From Streptomyces pristinaespiralis (GTDB taxonomy: Bacteria > Actinomycetota > Actinomycetes > Streptomycetales > Streptomycetaceae), in assembly GCF_001278075.1 (NCBI RefSeq), contig NZ_CP011340.1, positions 7,003,501 through 7,067,500 on the forward strand: a DNA stretch of 64,000 bases. The letters are read 5' to 3'. Below the pieces are notes generated by a model. The model had not been told where the DNA came from and ran no database searches. It saw only the letters and a list, made by a program, of their open reading frames with translations. The position numbers and the translations under genes are program-made. Numbering within the stretch: position 1 is the first letter of the stretch; every line of letters begins with the position of its first letter. Positions 1 to 11,187 of this stretch are shown piece after piece.

Positions 1-1
1 C

Positions 2-511
2 GACTACGAGACGATCATGTACGAGGGTTACGGCCCGAACGGTGTCGCGGTGCTCATCGAGTGCCTCACCGACAACCGCAACCGTGCCGCCTCCGACGTC
101 CGTGTCGCCATGACCCGCAACGGCGGTTCCATGGCCGACCCCGGCTCGGTGTCGTACCTCTTCAACCGCAAGGGCGTCGTGATCGTCCCCAAGGGCGAGC
201 TGACCGAGGACGACGTCCTCGGAGCGGTTCTCGACGCCGGCGCGGAAGAGGTCAACGACCTCGGTGAGTCGTTCGAGGTGCTCAGCGAGGCCACCGACCT
301 GGTCGCGGTCCGCACCGCCCTCCAGGAGAACGGCATCGACTACGACTCGGCGGAGGCCAACTTCGTCCCGACCATGCAGGTCGAGCTGGACGAAGAGGGC
401 GCGCGCAAGATCTTCAAGCTCATCGACGCGCTCGAGGACAGCGACGACGTGCAGAACGTCTTCGCCAACTTCGACGTCTCCGACGAGGTCATGGAGAAGG
501 TCGACGCCTGA
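2..511 (+). CDS. yebC: YebC/PmpR-family protein, 5' end cut by the window
   Basis: This is the C-terminal two thirds of a YebC/TACO1-family protein. The family includes DNA-binding regulators and proteins that help ribosomes through proline stretches. The frame is open from the window edge, so the true start lies outside. The visible part opens with the family-typical stretch [19 protein letters not shown], followed by [18 protein letters not shown], and ends with the acidic domain that alternates with it ([19 protein letters not shown]). Position directly upstream of ruvC is the usual actinobacterial arrangement. A strong hairpin follows, so it probably ends its own transcription unit. Family assignment is firm. 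Whether it acts as a transcription factor or a translation factor cannot be told from sequence. Confidence 0.93.
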   Translation, partial: DYETIMYEGYGPNGVAVLIECLTDNRNRAASDVRVAMTRNGGSMADPGSVSYLFNRKGVVIVPKGELTEDDVLGAVLDAGAEEVNDLGESFEVLSEATDLVAVRTALQENGIDYDSAEANFVPTMQVELDEEGARKIFKLIDALEDSDDVQNVFANFDVSDEVMEKVDA

Positions 512-530
512 CGCACAGTCAAACGGCACA

Positions 531-573
531 CACGGACGGGCCGACGGGACACGCTCCCGTCGGCCCGTCCGTG
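531..573 (+). terminator. Hairpin terminator after yebC
   Basis: A perfect 19-bp inverted repeat (531-549 and 555-573) has a 5-nt loop and starts 20 bases after the yebC stop. There is no long T run, as is common for Streptomyces terminators. It separates yebC from ruvC. Confidence 0.75.
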
Positions 574-628
574 CTCTGTCGGTGGCAGCCGATAGCCTGC
601 ACAAACAGATGAACGATGGGAGGGGCGC

Positions 629-1171
629 GTGCGCGTACTGGGCGTGGACCCGGGGCTGACCCGGTGCGGCGTGGGCGTGGTGGAGGGCGTCGCCGGCCGT
701 CCGCTGACGATGCGCGGGGTCGGAGTCGTACGGACCCCGCCCGACGCCGAGCTGGGTGCCCGGCTCGTCGCCGTCGAGCAGGGCATCGAGCGTTGGCTCG
801 ACGAGTACCGGCCCGAATTCGTCGCCGTGGAGCGGGTGTTCAGCCAGCACAATGTGCGCACGGTGATGGGCACCGCCCAGGCCAGCGCCGTCGCCATGCT
901 GTGCGCGGCACGGCGGGGCATCCCCGTGGCCCTGCACACCCCCAGCGAGGTCAAGGCAGCCGTGACCGGCAGCGGCCGGGCCGACAAGGCGCAGGTCGGT
1001 GCGATGGTGACCCGGCTGCTGCGGCTCGACGCCCCGCCGAAGCCGGCCGACGCCGCGGACGCCCTCGCCCTCGCCATCTGCCACATCTGGCGTGCCCCCG
1101 CGCAGAACCGCCTCCAGCAAGCCGTCGCCGCGCACCGCACGACGTACGCATCGAAAGGACGTACCGCATGA
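629..1171 (+). CDS. ruvC: Holliday junction resolvase RuvC
   Basis: RuvC is the endonuclease that nicks Holliday junctions symmetrically after RuvAB branch migration. The 180-residue protein has the four acidic catalytic residues in the expected places: Asp7 (VLGVDPG), Glu68 (VAVERVF), and Asp141 and Asp144 ([12 protein letters not shown]). The GTG start follows GGGAGGGG, and a TAGCCT -10-like hexamer lies at 593-598. Its stop overlaps the ruvA start as ATGA, so ruvC and ruvA are translationally coupled. Confidence 0.97.
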   Translation: MRVLGVDPGLTRCGVGVVEGVAGRPLTMRGVGVVRTPPDAELGARLVAVEQGIERWLDEYRPEFVAVERVFSQHNVRTVMGTAQASAVAMLCAARRGIPVALHTPSEVKAAVTGSGRADKAQVGAMVTRLLRLDAPPKPADAADALALAICHIWRAPAQNRLQQAVAAHRTTYASKGRTA

Positions 1172-1776
1172 TCGCCTTCGTGAGCGGCCCCGTCGCCGCG
1201 CTCGCACCGACCACCGCGGTGATCGAGGTCGGCGGCATCGGAATGGCCGTCCAGTGCACCCCGAACACCCTCTCCGGACTGCGGATCGGTCAGGAGGCGA
1301 AGCTCGCCACCTCGCTCGTCGTCCGTGAGGACTCGCTCACGCTGTACGGCTTCGCCGACGACGACGAGCGCCAGGTCTTCGAGCTGCTGCAGACGGCGAG
1401 CGGCGTCGGACCGAGGCTGGCGCAGGCCATGCTCGCCGTGCACAGCCCCGACGCGCTGCGGCTCGCCGTCGCCACCGGCGACGAGAAGGCGCTCACCGCC
1501 GTGCCCGGCATCGGCAAGAAGGGCGCGCAGAAACTGCTGCTCGAGCTGAAGGACCGGCTGGGCGAGCCGCTCGGCACCGGCCCCGCCGTGGGCGCTCCGG
1601 TCAGCCGGTCGTGGCGCGATCAGCTGCATGCCGCGCTGATCGGCCTCGGCTATGCCACCAGGGAGGCCGACGAGGCGGTCGCCGCGGTGGCCCCGCAGGC
1701 GGAGGCGATGGGCGCGGCCCCGGAGGTGGGCCCGCTGCTGCGGGCGGCGCTCCAGTCGCTGAGCCGGGCGCGCTGA
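1168..1776 (+). CDS. ruvA: Holliday junction branch migration protein RuvA
   Basis: RuvA is the junction-binding subunit that positions RuvB hexamers. The 202-residue protein begins [20 protein letters not shown] (OB-fold domain) and continues through paired helix-hairpin-helix motifs ([12 protein letters not shown] and [20 protein letters not shown]). A flexible linker and the C-terminal RuvB-contact domain ([15 protein letters not shown]) follow. The ATG overlaps the ruvC stop by four bases. The longer upstream extension of this frame is only shadow sequence inside ruvC. Confidence 0.97.
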   Translation: MIAFVSGPVAALAPTTAVIEVGGIGMAVQCTPNTLSGLRIGQEAKLATSLVVREDSLTLYGFADDDERQVFELLQTASGVGPRLAQAMLAVHSPDALRLAVATGDEKALTAVPGIGKKGAQKLLLELKDRLGEPLGTGPAVGAPVSRSWRDQLHAALIGLGYATREADEAVAAVAPQAEAMGAAPEVGPLLRAALQSLSRAR

Positions 1777-1839
1777 CCCGTCCGAGGGGGCCTGTGCCCC
1801 TGCCCGCCCCACCCACCACCCTTGAGAAGGCAGACACAC

Positions 1840-2910
1840 GTGAACTGGGAAGACGAGACCACCACCGCCGCGGACGCCCGGCTGGTCACGCCCTCCGCCG
1901 ACACCGAGGACAGTGCCGTCGAGGCGGCCCTTCGGCCGAGGACGCTCGACGAGTTCGTCGGCCAGGAACGGGTCCGCCAGCAGCTGGACCTCGTCCTGCG
2001 CGCCGCCCGGCAGCGTGGCGCCACCGCCGACCATGTCCTTCTCTCGGGCGCGCCGGGTCTCGGCAAGACCACCCTGTCCATGATCATCGCGTCGGAGATG
2101 AACGCGCCGATCCGCATCACCTCCGGCCCCGCCATCCAGCACGCGGGCGACCTGGCGGCCATCCTCTCCTCCCTCCAGGAGGGCGAGGTCCTCTTCCTCG
2201 ACGAGATCCACCGGATGTCCCGGCCCGCCGAGGAGATGCTGTACATGGCGATGGAGGACTTCCGGGTCGACGTGATCGTCGGCAAGGGGCCCGGCGCCAC
2301 CGCCATCCCGCTGGAGCTGCCGCCGTTCACCCTGGTCGGCGCCACCACCAGGGCCGGTCTGCTGCCGCCGCCGCTCCGTGACCGGTTCGGCTTCACCGCC
2401 CACATGGAGTTCTACGAACCGGTCGAGCTCGAACGCGTCATCCACCGGTCCGCACAGCTCCTCGACGTCGAGATCGACCCCGACGGCGCCGCGGAGATCG
2501 CCGGCCGTTCCCGCGGCACGCCCCGTATCGCCAACCGTCTGCTGCGCCGGGTCCGCGACTACGCCCAGGTGGAGGCCGACGGCCGGGTCGACCGCGAGGT
2601 GGCCGCCGCCGCGCTGCAGGTGTACGAGGTCGACACCCGCGGTCTGGACCGCCTCGACCGGGCCGTGCTCCAGGCCCTGCTCAAGCTGTTCGGCGGCGGG
2701 CCCGTCGGCCTGTCGACGCTGGCGGTGGCCGTGGGGGAGGAGCGGGAGACCGTCGAGGAGGTCGCGGAGCCCTTCCTCGTGAGGGAGGGACTGCTGGCCC
2801 GTACGCCCCGTGGCCGGGTGGCCACACCCGCGGCGTGGGCGCACCTCGGGCTGACCCCGCCCCAGCAGGCGCAGGGCGCAAGCGGACAACAGGGTCTGTT
2901 CGGGACGTGA
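1840..2910 (+). CDS. ruvB: Holliday junction branch migration helicase RuvB
   Basis: RuvB is the AAA+ motor of the RuvAB branch-migration complex. The 356-residue product has a Walker A motif (GAPGLGKTT), a Walker B motif (LFLDEIHR), a sensor region ([13 protein letters not shown]) and the C-terminal winged-helix domain ([20 protein letters not shown]). The GTG at 1840 is preferred because GAGAAGG sits nine bases upstream. A TTG 18 bases earlier is in frame but has no good ribosome-binding site. It completes the ruvCAB operon. Confidence 0.97.
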   Translation: MNWEDETTTAADARLVTPSADTEDSAVEAALRPRTLDEFVGQERVRQQLDLVLRAARQRGATADHVLLSGAPGLGKTTLSMIIASEMNAPIRITSGPAIQHAGDLAAILSSLQEGEVLFLDEIHRMSRPAEEMLYMAMEDFRVDVIVGKGPGATAIPLELPPFTLVGATTRAGLLPPPLRDRFGFTAHMEFYEPVELERVIHRSAQLLDVEIDPDGAAEIAGRSRGTPRIANRLLRRVRDYAQVEADGRVDREVAAAALQVYEVDTRGLDRLDRAVLQALLKLFGGGPVGLSTLAVAVGEERETVEEVAEPFLVREGLLARTPRGRVATPAAWAHLGLTPPQQAQGASGQQGLFGT

Positions 2911-2957
2911 CGGCGAGGAGACTCGCACGCGCAGGAACCACGGTGCGATGCTGGGCG

Positions 2958-2987
2958 TTGTTCCATCGATGCGGACTCGCTTAGACT
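2958..2987 (+). promoter_or_regulatory. Candidate vegetative promoter for yajC-secDF
   Basis: TTGTTC (2958-2963) and TAGACT (2982-2987) are separated by 18 bases, a good match to the principal-sigma promoter of streptomycetes. The pair lies 85 bases upstream of the chosen yajC start, in the gap between ruvB and yajC. Confidence 0.5.
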
Positions 2988-3072
2988 CCGCCGATGCCGC
3001 CCGTACAGGTCGGCGTGCCCACCCCCGTAGATCGGCCGCTCACTCAGCGCGGTCATGCGAAGGAATTCCCCC

Positions 3073-3549
3073 GTGGATATCTTGACCCTCCTCCCCTTCA
3101 TCGTGCTCATCGGGGCCATGTTCCTGATGACCCGCTCCGCCAAGAAGAAGCAGCAGGCGGCCGCCAACATGCGCGACCAGATGCAGCCCGGAACCGGCGT
3201 GCGGACCATCGGTGGCCTCTACGCCACCGTCAAGGAGGTCAACGACGACACGGTCCTCCTCGAGGCCGCTCCCGGCGTCCACCTGGTGTTCGCGAAGAAC
3301 GCGATCGGTGCCGTGCTCTCCGACGAGGAGTACAACCGCATCGTCCACGGCGACGACCCTTCGGCCGACACCGAGATCGTTCCTGACGACGCCTCCTCGC
3401 TGACCGGCGCCGACGACGCGGACGCGCCCGCGGACGACGCCAAGCTCGACCTCGGCAAGAAGACCGAGAAGGCCGAGGGCGACGAGGCCGAGAAGGACGG
3501 CGTCGAGCCGAAGAACGGCAAGGCCGACGGCGAGGCCGACGCGAAGTAG
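3073..3549 (+). CDS. yajC: Preprotein translocase subunit YajC
   Basis: YajC is the small SecDF-associated membrane protein. The 158-residue product starts with one transmembrane helix (LTLLPFIVLIGAMFLMT), followed by the conserved cytosolic motif RSAKKKQQAAANMRDQMQPG and TGVRTIGGLYATVKEV. A long acidic low-complexity tail rich in Asp, Glu, Ala and Lys is typical of streptomycete YajC. GTG 3073 is chosen over ATG 3055 because GAAGGA lies eight bases upstream. It precedes secD and secF. Confidence 0.93.
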   Translation: MDILTLLPFIVLIGAMFLMTRSAKKKQQAAANMRDQMQPGTGVRTIGGLYATVKEVNDDTVLLEAAPGVHLVFAKNAIGAVLSDEEYNRIVHGDDPSADTEIVPDDASSLTGADDADAPADDAKLDLGKKTEKAEGDEAEKDGVEPKNGKADGEADAK

Positions 3550-3701
3550 TCACGATTCGGGGACCGCGGCGGCGCCGGCAGGCGTCCGTGCGGTCCCCCG
3601 GGCGTGCCGACTGATCGCGGGGGCAGGCCCCCACAACACTTCGTGGCCGCCCCGGGCGCACACCCTGCGCCGTGGGCGGTTGGACAGGGAGAAACGAGAA
3701 G

Positions 3702-5477
3702 GTGGCAGCACCGAACAGGGGCCGAAGGCCCGCGGGGGCTCAGGGCAAGCCGGGGCGTGCCCTGGCTCTGATCCTGATCGCCATGGTCGCGCTCACGGGC
3801 GGGATGTTCTGGGCCGGTCAGCTCACGCCGCGTCTGGGCATCGATCTGGCGGGCGGTACGACCATCACGCTCGAGGCCAAGAACCAGCCTGGCCAGGAGA
3901 ACGCGGTCAACGAGACCAACATGAACACCGCGGTCGGCATCATCGAGCGCCGTGTCAACGGGCTCGGCGTCTCCGAGGCCGAGGTTCAGACCCAGGGCAA
4001 CAGTCACATCATTGTGAACATCCCCAAGGGCACGAACTCGGAGCAGGCCCGCGAGCAGGTCGGTACCACCGCCCAGCTGTTCTTCCGGCCCGTTCTGACG
4101 GTGGCCGCCGGCGGCCCGGCCGCCCCGGAGCCCTCGCCGAGCGCCTCGACCAGCGGTGCGCCCAAGGACGACAAGGACAAGGAGACGGCCACCCCGCCGT
4201 CCGGCACGCCGTCGCCCAGTGCCACCACCCAGGGCCGCGCGGTCACCGAGGGCCTCAAGGCCCCGGCCGCCAGCCCCAGCCCGTCGGCCTCGACGTCCGG
4301 CTCGCCCAAGGCGTCCGAGAGCCCCGCGCCCGGCGAGAGCCCCGCGCCGACGCCGTCGGCCGACCCGGCCACCGCGGCGCTGGAGAAGCAGTTCACCGCC
4401 CTGGACTGCACCGACGACAAGGCCCGCGGCAAGCTCGGCGACAACGTCAAGCCGACCGAGCCGAGCGTCGCCTGCGGCAAGAACAGCGCCGGCCAGTGGG
4501 AGAAGTACATCCTCGGCCCCGCCGAGGTGAACGGTAAGGACGTCGACGACGCCAAGGGCCAGCTGGACCAGCAGCGCGGCATGTGGATCGTCACGATGGA
4601 CTTCACCGAGGCCGGTGCCAAGAAGTTCCAGAAGATCACCAGCCGGCTGTCGCAGCAGCAGCCCCCGATGAACCAGTTCGCCATCGTCCTCGACGGTGAA
4701 GTGGTCTCGGCCCCGCAGGTCAACCAGACCCTGAGCGCCAGCGCCGAGATCACCGGCAGCTTCGACCAGGAGTCCGCCCAGAACCTGGGCAACATCCTGT
4801 CCTACGGCGCGCTGCCGCTGTCCTTCGAGGAGGACAGCGTCACCACCGTCACCGCCGCCCTCGGTGGCGAACAGCTCAAGGCCGGTCTGATCGCCGGTGC
4901 GATCGGCCTCGCCCTGGTCGTCATCTACCTGGTCGTCTACTACCGCGGCCTGTCGCTGATCGCTCTGCTGAGCCTCGGCGTCTCCGCGATCCTCACGTAC
5001 ACGATCATGACGCTGCTCGGCCCGGCCATCGGCTTCGCGCTGAACCTGCCGGCGGTCTGCGGCGCCATCGTCGCCATCGGTATCACCGCCGACTCGTTCA
5101 TCGTCTACTTCGAACGCATCCGGGACGAGATCAGGGAAGGACGCACCCTGCGTCCCGCCGTCGAGCGCGCCTGGCCGCGCGCCCGTCGCACCGTCCTGGT
5201 CTCCGACTTCGTGTCGTTCCTCGCCGCCGCGGTGCTGTTCGTCGTCACCGTCGGAAAGGTCCAGGGCTTCGCGTTCACGCTGGGTCTGACCACCCTGCTC
5301 GACGTGGTCGTGGTCTTCTTCTTCACCAAGCCGGTGATGACGCTCCTGGCCCGCCGGAAGTTCTTCGCCAGCGGCCACCCGTGGTCCGGACTCGACCCGA
5401 AGCGGCTCGGCGCCAAGCCGCCGCTGCGCCGCTCGCGCCGCACCACCGCCCCGACGACCGACCCGAAGGAGGCCTGA
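3702..5477 (+). CDS. secD: Protein translocase subunit SecD
   Basis: SecD forms, with SecF, the proton-driven membrane complex that assists late steps of Sec-dependent export. The 591-residue protein has an N-terminal transmembrane helix (ALILIAMVALTGGMFWAG), the P1 head motif (GIDLAGGTTITLEAKN), and an extracytoplasmic insert very rich in Pro, Ser, Thr and Ala at about residues 140-220. The RND-type C-terminal membrane block follows, with IGLALVVIYLVVYYRG and the conserved GITADSFIVYFERIRDEI. GTG 3702 follows an AGGGAGAAA stretch. An earlier in-frame GTG at 3672 is less likely. secF follows after one base. Confidence 0.96.
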   Translation: MAAPNRGRRPAGAQGKPGRALALILIAMVALTGGMFWAGQLTPRLGIDLAGGTTITLEAKNQPGQENAVNETNMNTAVGIIERRVNGLGVSEAEVQTQGNSHIIVNIPKGTNSEQAREQVGTTAQLFFRPVLTVAAGGPAAPEPSPSASTSGAPKDDKDKETATPPSGTPSPSATTQGRAVTEGLKAPAASPSPSASTSGSPKASESPAPGESPAPTPSADPATAALEKQFTALDCTDDKARGKLGDNVKPTEPSVACGKNSAGQWEKYILGPAEVNGKDVDDAKGQLDQQRGMWIVTMDFTEAGAKKFQKITSRLSQQQPPMNQFAIVLDGEVVSAPQVNQTLSASAEITGSFDQESAQNLGNILSYGALPLSFEEDSVTTVTAALGGEQLKAGLIAGAIGLALVVIYLVVYYRGLSLIALLSLGVSAILTYTIMTLLGPAIGFALNLPAVCGAIVAIGITADSFIVYFERIRDEIREGRTLRPAVERAWPRARRTVLVSDFVSFLAAAVLFVVTVGKVQGFAFTLGLTTLLDVVVVFFFTKPVMTLLARRKFFASGHPWSGLDPKRLGAKPPLRRSRRTTAPTTDPKEA

Positions 5478-5478
5478 G

Positions 5479-6579
5479 ATGTCGCGACTCGGCAATCTCG
5501 GCGCCAGGCTCTACCAGGGCGAGGTCGGTTACGACTTCGTCGGCAAGCGCAAGGTCTGGTACGGCGTCTCCATCCTGATCACGATCACCGCGATCGTCGC
5601 CCTCGCCGTCCAGGGCCTCAACATGGGCATCGAGTTCAAGGGCGGAGCGGTCTTCACGACCCCGAAGTCGGAGGTGGGCGTCACCCGGGCCACCGAGGTG
5701 GCCGAGGAGATCTCCGACCACATCCCGATCGTCCAGGAGCTGGGCACCGGCGGTCTGCGCATCCAGATCAGCGGCGTGGACACGGCCGAGGCCGACCGCG
5801 TCCAGGCGGAGCTCGCCAAGGCCCTGAACATCGAGGCCGACAAGATCAACGCCGACCTCGTGGGCCCCAGCTGGGGTGAGCAGATCGCCAACAAGGCCTG
5901 GACCGGCCTCGGCGTCTTCATGCTCCTGGTGGTGGTCTACCTGGCCATCGCCTTCGAGTGGCGGATGGCCGTGGCGGCCCTGGTCGCGCTGATCCACGAC
6001 ATCACCATCACGGTCGGCATCTACTCGCTCGTCGGGTTCGAGGTCACCGTCGGTACGGTCATCGGTCTGCTGACCATCCTCGGTTACTCGCTGTACGACA
6101 CGGTGGTCGTCTTCGACAGCCTCAAGGAAGGCCAGAAGGACATCACCAAGCAGACCCGCTTCACCTACAGCGAGATCGCCAACCGCAGCATCAACAGCAC
6201 CCTGGTGCGTTCCATCAACACCACGGTCGTCGCGCTGCTGCCGGTCGCCGGCCTGCTGTTCATCGGCGGCGGCTTCCTCGGCGCCGGCATGCTCAACGAC
6301 ATCTCGCTGTCGCTGTTCGTCGGCCTCGCGGCCGGTGCCTACTCCTCGATCTTCATCGCCACTCCGCTCGTCGCCGACCTCAAGGAACGCGACCCGCAGA
6401 TGAAGGCCCTGAAGAAGCGGGTGCTCGCCAAGCGCGCGGCCGCCGAGGCCAGGGGCGAGGCCGGGGAGGACCAGCAGGACGAGGCGTCGGACGCCGCGGT
6501 GCCCGACGGCGCAGCGGCCGCCGGTGCGGTCGTCGGACCCCGCGGCCGTGGCCGCGGCCGCCCCTCGGGCAGGCGTTGA
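5479..6579 (+). CDS. secF: Protein translocase subunit SecF
   Basis: SecF is the partner of SecD. The 366-residue protein begins with a cytosolic segment and TM1 (VSILITITAIVALAVQG), then the conserved GIEFKGGAVF. A five-helix membrane block carries the hallmark LTILGYSLYDTVVVFDSLKE. The tail is charged and ends in an Arg/Gly-rich stretch (GPRGRGRGRPSGRR). It starts one base after the secD stop, and its TGA shares an A with the apt start, so apt is translated from the same transcript. Confidence 0.96.
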   Translation: MSRLGNLGARLYQGEVGYDFVGKRKVWYGVSILITITAIVALAVQGLNMGIEFKGGAVFTTPKSEVGVTRATEVAEEISDHIPIVQELGTGGLRIQISGVDTAEADRVQAELAKALNIEADKINADLVGPSWGEQIANKAWTGLGVFMLLVVVYLAIAFEWRMAVAALVALIHDITITVGIYSLVGFEVTVGTVIGLLTILGYSLYDTVVVFDSLKEGQKDITKQTRFTYSEIANRSINSTLVRSINTTVVALLPVAGLLFIGGGFLGAGMLNDISLSLFVGLAAGAYSSIFIATPLVADLKERDPQMKALKKRVLAKRAAAEARGEAGEDQQDEASDAAVPDGAAAAGAVVGPRGRGRGRPSGRR

Positions 6580-7121
6580 TGACGCTCAGCACCCAGGAAC
6601 TCCTGCTCAGCCGCATCCGTGACGTCGCCGACTACCCGAAGCCGGGGGTGATGTTCAAGGACATCACGCCCCTGCTCGCGGACCCGGTGGCCTTCACGGC
6701 GCTGACCGAGGCGTTCACCGAGTTCTGCGTCCGGCACGGCGCGACGAAGATCGTGGGCCTGGAGGCGCGCGGCTTCATCCTGGCAGCGCCGGTCGCCGTC
6801 CGCGCCGGCATGGGCTTCATCCCCGTCCGCAAGGCGGGCAAGCTCCCCGGGGCGACGCTCTCCCAGGCGTACGAGCTGGAGTACGGCACCGCAGAGATCG
6901 AGGTGCACGCCGAGGACCTCAGCGCGGGTGACCGCGTCATGGTCATCGACGACGTCCTCGCCACCGGCGGCACCGCGGAGGCGTCCCTCGAGCTGATCCG
7001 CCGGGCCGGCGCCGAGGTCGCGGGCGTCGCGGTCCTGATGGAGCTGGGATTCCTGGGCGGCCGGGCTCGGCTGGAGCCGGCCCTCGCCGGTGCCCCGCTG
7101 GAGGCCTTGATCACCATCTGA
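6579..7121 (+). CDS. apt: Adenine phosphoribosyltransferase
   Basis: This enzyme salvages adenine to AMP using PRPP. The 180-residue product shows the family start (RIRDVADYPKPGVMFKDITP), LEARGFI, and the PRPP-binding motif VMVIDDVLATGGT. The start overlaps the secF stop by one base (TGATG). The secDF-apt-rel order is conserved in actinobacteria and places purine nucleotide salvage next to alarmone metabolism. Confidence 0.96.
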   Translation: MTLSTQELLLSRIRDVADYPKPGVMFKDITPLLADPVAFTALTEAFTEFCVRHGATKIVGLEARGFILAAPVAVRAGMGFIPVRKAGKLPGATLSQAYELEYGTAEIEVHAEDLSAGDRVMVIDDVLATGGTAEASLELIRRAGAEVAGVAVLMELGFLGGRARLEPALAGAPLEALITI

Positions 7122-7170
7122 GGCGCCTGTGAGCTGCGGTTTCACCCGCGGCTGAGGCCGCTCGACCGCC

Positions 7171-7206
7171 GAGACGGGCACCCGGGAACAACCGGGTGCC
7201 CGTCTC
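7171..7206 (+). terminator. Hairpin terminator after apt
   Basis: A 15-bp perfect inverted repeat (7171-7185 and 7192-7206) with a 6-base loop (GAACAA) lies 50 bases after the apt stop. It ends the yajC-secDF-apt unit, so rel must have its own promoter between here and 7338. Confidence 0.8.
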
Positions 7207-7298
7207 GCGTTGTGAGCAGCCTCCCCTCCCCGCGCGATCCGGGCGGCCGAGGTCGATACCATGGCCTTTCCGGGCCTGTCCCGGGGGACCCGGACCCT

Positions 7299-7319
7299 CC
7301 CCCAGACTCCGTCTGGGGG
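7299..7319 (+). repeat. C5/G5 hairpin in the rel leader
   Basis: CCCCCAGAC, loop TCC, then GTCTGGGGG forms a perfect 9-bp stem that ends about 8 bases before the AAGGAG ribosome-binding site of rel. Hairpins of this CCCCCAG...CTGGGGG type are familiar interspersed elements in streptomycete intergenic DNA. Here it would form in the rel mRNA leader and could restrict ribosome access or simply be a dispersed repeat. Confidence 0.55.
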
Positions 7320-7337
7320 GACCCCCAAGGAGCGCTC

Positions 7338-9821
<2,484 letters not shown>

Positions 9822-9843
9822 ATCGCGGGCAGGGGGGGGCGGC

Positions 9844-11187
9844 ATGGGAGACAAGGACTTAGTCGCGGAGCGGTACCGCCTGGAAGCGCTCATCGGCACC
9901 GGCTCGGTGAGCGAGGTCCACCGCGCGACGGACGTACGCCTCGGCCGCAAGGTCGCCGTGAAACTCCTCTCCGGTGTCCAGGGCATGCCCGAGGACGCCG
10001 AGACGAGGGAGCGGTTCGCCCGCGAGGCCACGGCGCTGACCCGCATCGTGCACCCCGGTGTGGTGACGCTCTTCGACTACGGCGTGCACGAGGGCATCCC
10101 GTACCTGGTCATGCCCCTGCTGGAGGGGCTGAACCTCGCCGCTCTGGTGCAGGAGACCGGCCGGCTGCCCGCTCCGGTCGTCGCCTGGGTGGGCCTGTCC
10201 GTCGCCCATGCGCTCCAGGCGGCGCACGACGCGAACGTGCTGCACCGCGACGTGAAGCCCTCGAACATCGGCATCACCCCCGAGGGCCGGGTGGTCCTCC
10301 AGGACTTCGGCGTAGCCAAGCTCGTCGGCACCGATGCCATCACCCGGGCGGGCACGTCCCCCGGCACGCCGCAGTTCATGGCCCCCGAGATCATCCAGGG
10401 CGGCCACCCGACCGTCGCGGCGGACCTCTACGGACTGGGCGTCTGCCTGTACCAGACGATCACCGGCGAACTGCCGTTCGCCGACGCCGTCGACGTCGGC
10501 GCGATACTCCTACGCGCGGTGCAGGGCGTGGCACCGACCCACGGCCGCCACGGCCTCCCCGACGAACTGACACTCGTCGTCGACCAGTTGTGTGCCAGGG
10601 AGCCGGCCGACCGGCCCTACTCCGCGACCGCTGTCGCCGAGGTGCTCGCCCCGCTCGTCCACGACGGGAAGGCCGCCCTGGCCGGCCTCGTGGCCGGACA
10701 GGCCCGGGCGGAAGCGGTCCAGGGGATCTTCGCGCCGCCCGCCGTCCCCCCTGCCGACGCGGCGGCCGAGGGACCCGAGTACGACTGGACGGCCACTGTG
10801 CCGCCGCCCGGGGACCACTCCCATCACCACGCACCGGGCTTCCCGCCGACCCTGAGCGTCGGTGTCCGCCGCCTGGTCCTCAGCAGCATGACTCCCCAGA
10901 ACGCCGCGTCCCGGCTGCGCGAAGCCGTCAACCTGGTGCTCCGTGGACGCCTCCAGGAGGCCGCGCAGATGTTCGCGGTGATCGTCCCCGTCTGCGTGGC
11001 GTCCCTGGGGCCCGACCACGAGACCACGCTGACCAGCCAGTACTGGCACGGCATCTGTCTGGCGCGCCTGGGAGCCGGGCCGGAAGCCGTCGAACTGTTC
11101 GCCCAGGTCAACAAGATGGTCGACCGACGGAAGGACGGAAACGGTGCATCACCTCACCGTGAGGGTCACGGCAACGGGGGACGGTGA
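9844..11187 (+). CDS. Serine/threonine protein kinase with TPR-like tail (conflict-system component)
   Basis: This is a PknB-like (Hanks-type) kinase of 447 residues with no transmembrane segment, so it is probably cytosolic. The kinase core spans about 10-275. It has a slightly degenerate glycine loop (IGTGSVSEV), the ATP-anchoring Lys40 (VAVK), a catalytic loop HRDVKPSN with Asp136, the metal-binding DFG at 154-156 and the activation-segment APE motif at 180-182, so it should be active. A Pro-rich linker leads to a TPR-like domain (about 351-425) with the LGPDHETTLTS signature seen in TPR_10/12 repeats. Codon 6 is TTA, the rare bldA-dependent leucine codon, and a G8 run lies just before the start. 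The gene overlaps the next by 44 bases, indicating one transcript. The substrate is unknown; the neighbouring EACC1 and caspase proteins are obvious candidates. Confidence 0.88.
   Translation: MGDKDLVAERYRLEALIGTGSVSEVHRATDVRLGRKVAVKLLSGVQGMPEDAETRERFAREATALTRIVHPGVVTLFDYGVHEGIPYLVMPLLEGLNLAALVQETGRLPAPVVAWVGLSVAHALQAAHDANVLHRDVKPSNIGITPEGRVVLQDFGVAKLVGTDAITRAGTSPGTPQFMAPEIIQGGHPTVAADLYGLGVCLYQTITGELPFADAVDVGAILLRAVQGVAPTHGRHGLPDELTLVVDQLCAREPADRPYSATAVAEVLAPLVHDGKAALAGLVAGQARAEAVQGIFAPPAVPPADAAAEGPEYDWTATVPPPGDHSHHHAPGFPPTLSVGVRRLVLSSMTPQNAASRLREAVNLVLRGRLQEAAQMFAVIVPVCVASLGPDHETTLTSQYWHGICLARLGAGPEAVELFAQVNKMVDRRKDGNGASPHREGHGNGGR

Noticed and set aside
7212..7337. 42-residue N-terminal extension of Rel
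   Set aside because: It would run through the leader hairpin and has no ribosome-binding site, whereas TTG 7338 has AAGGAG.
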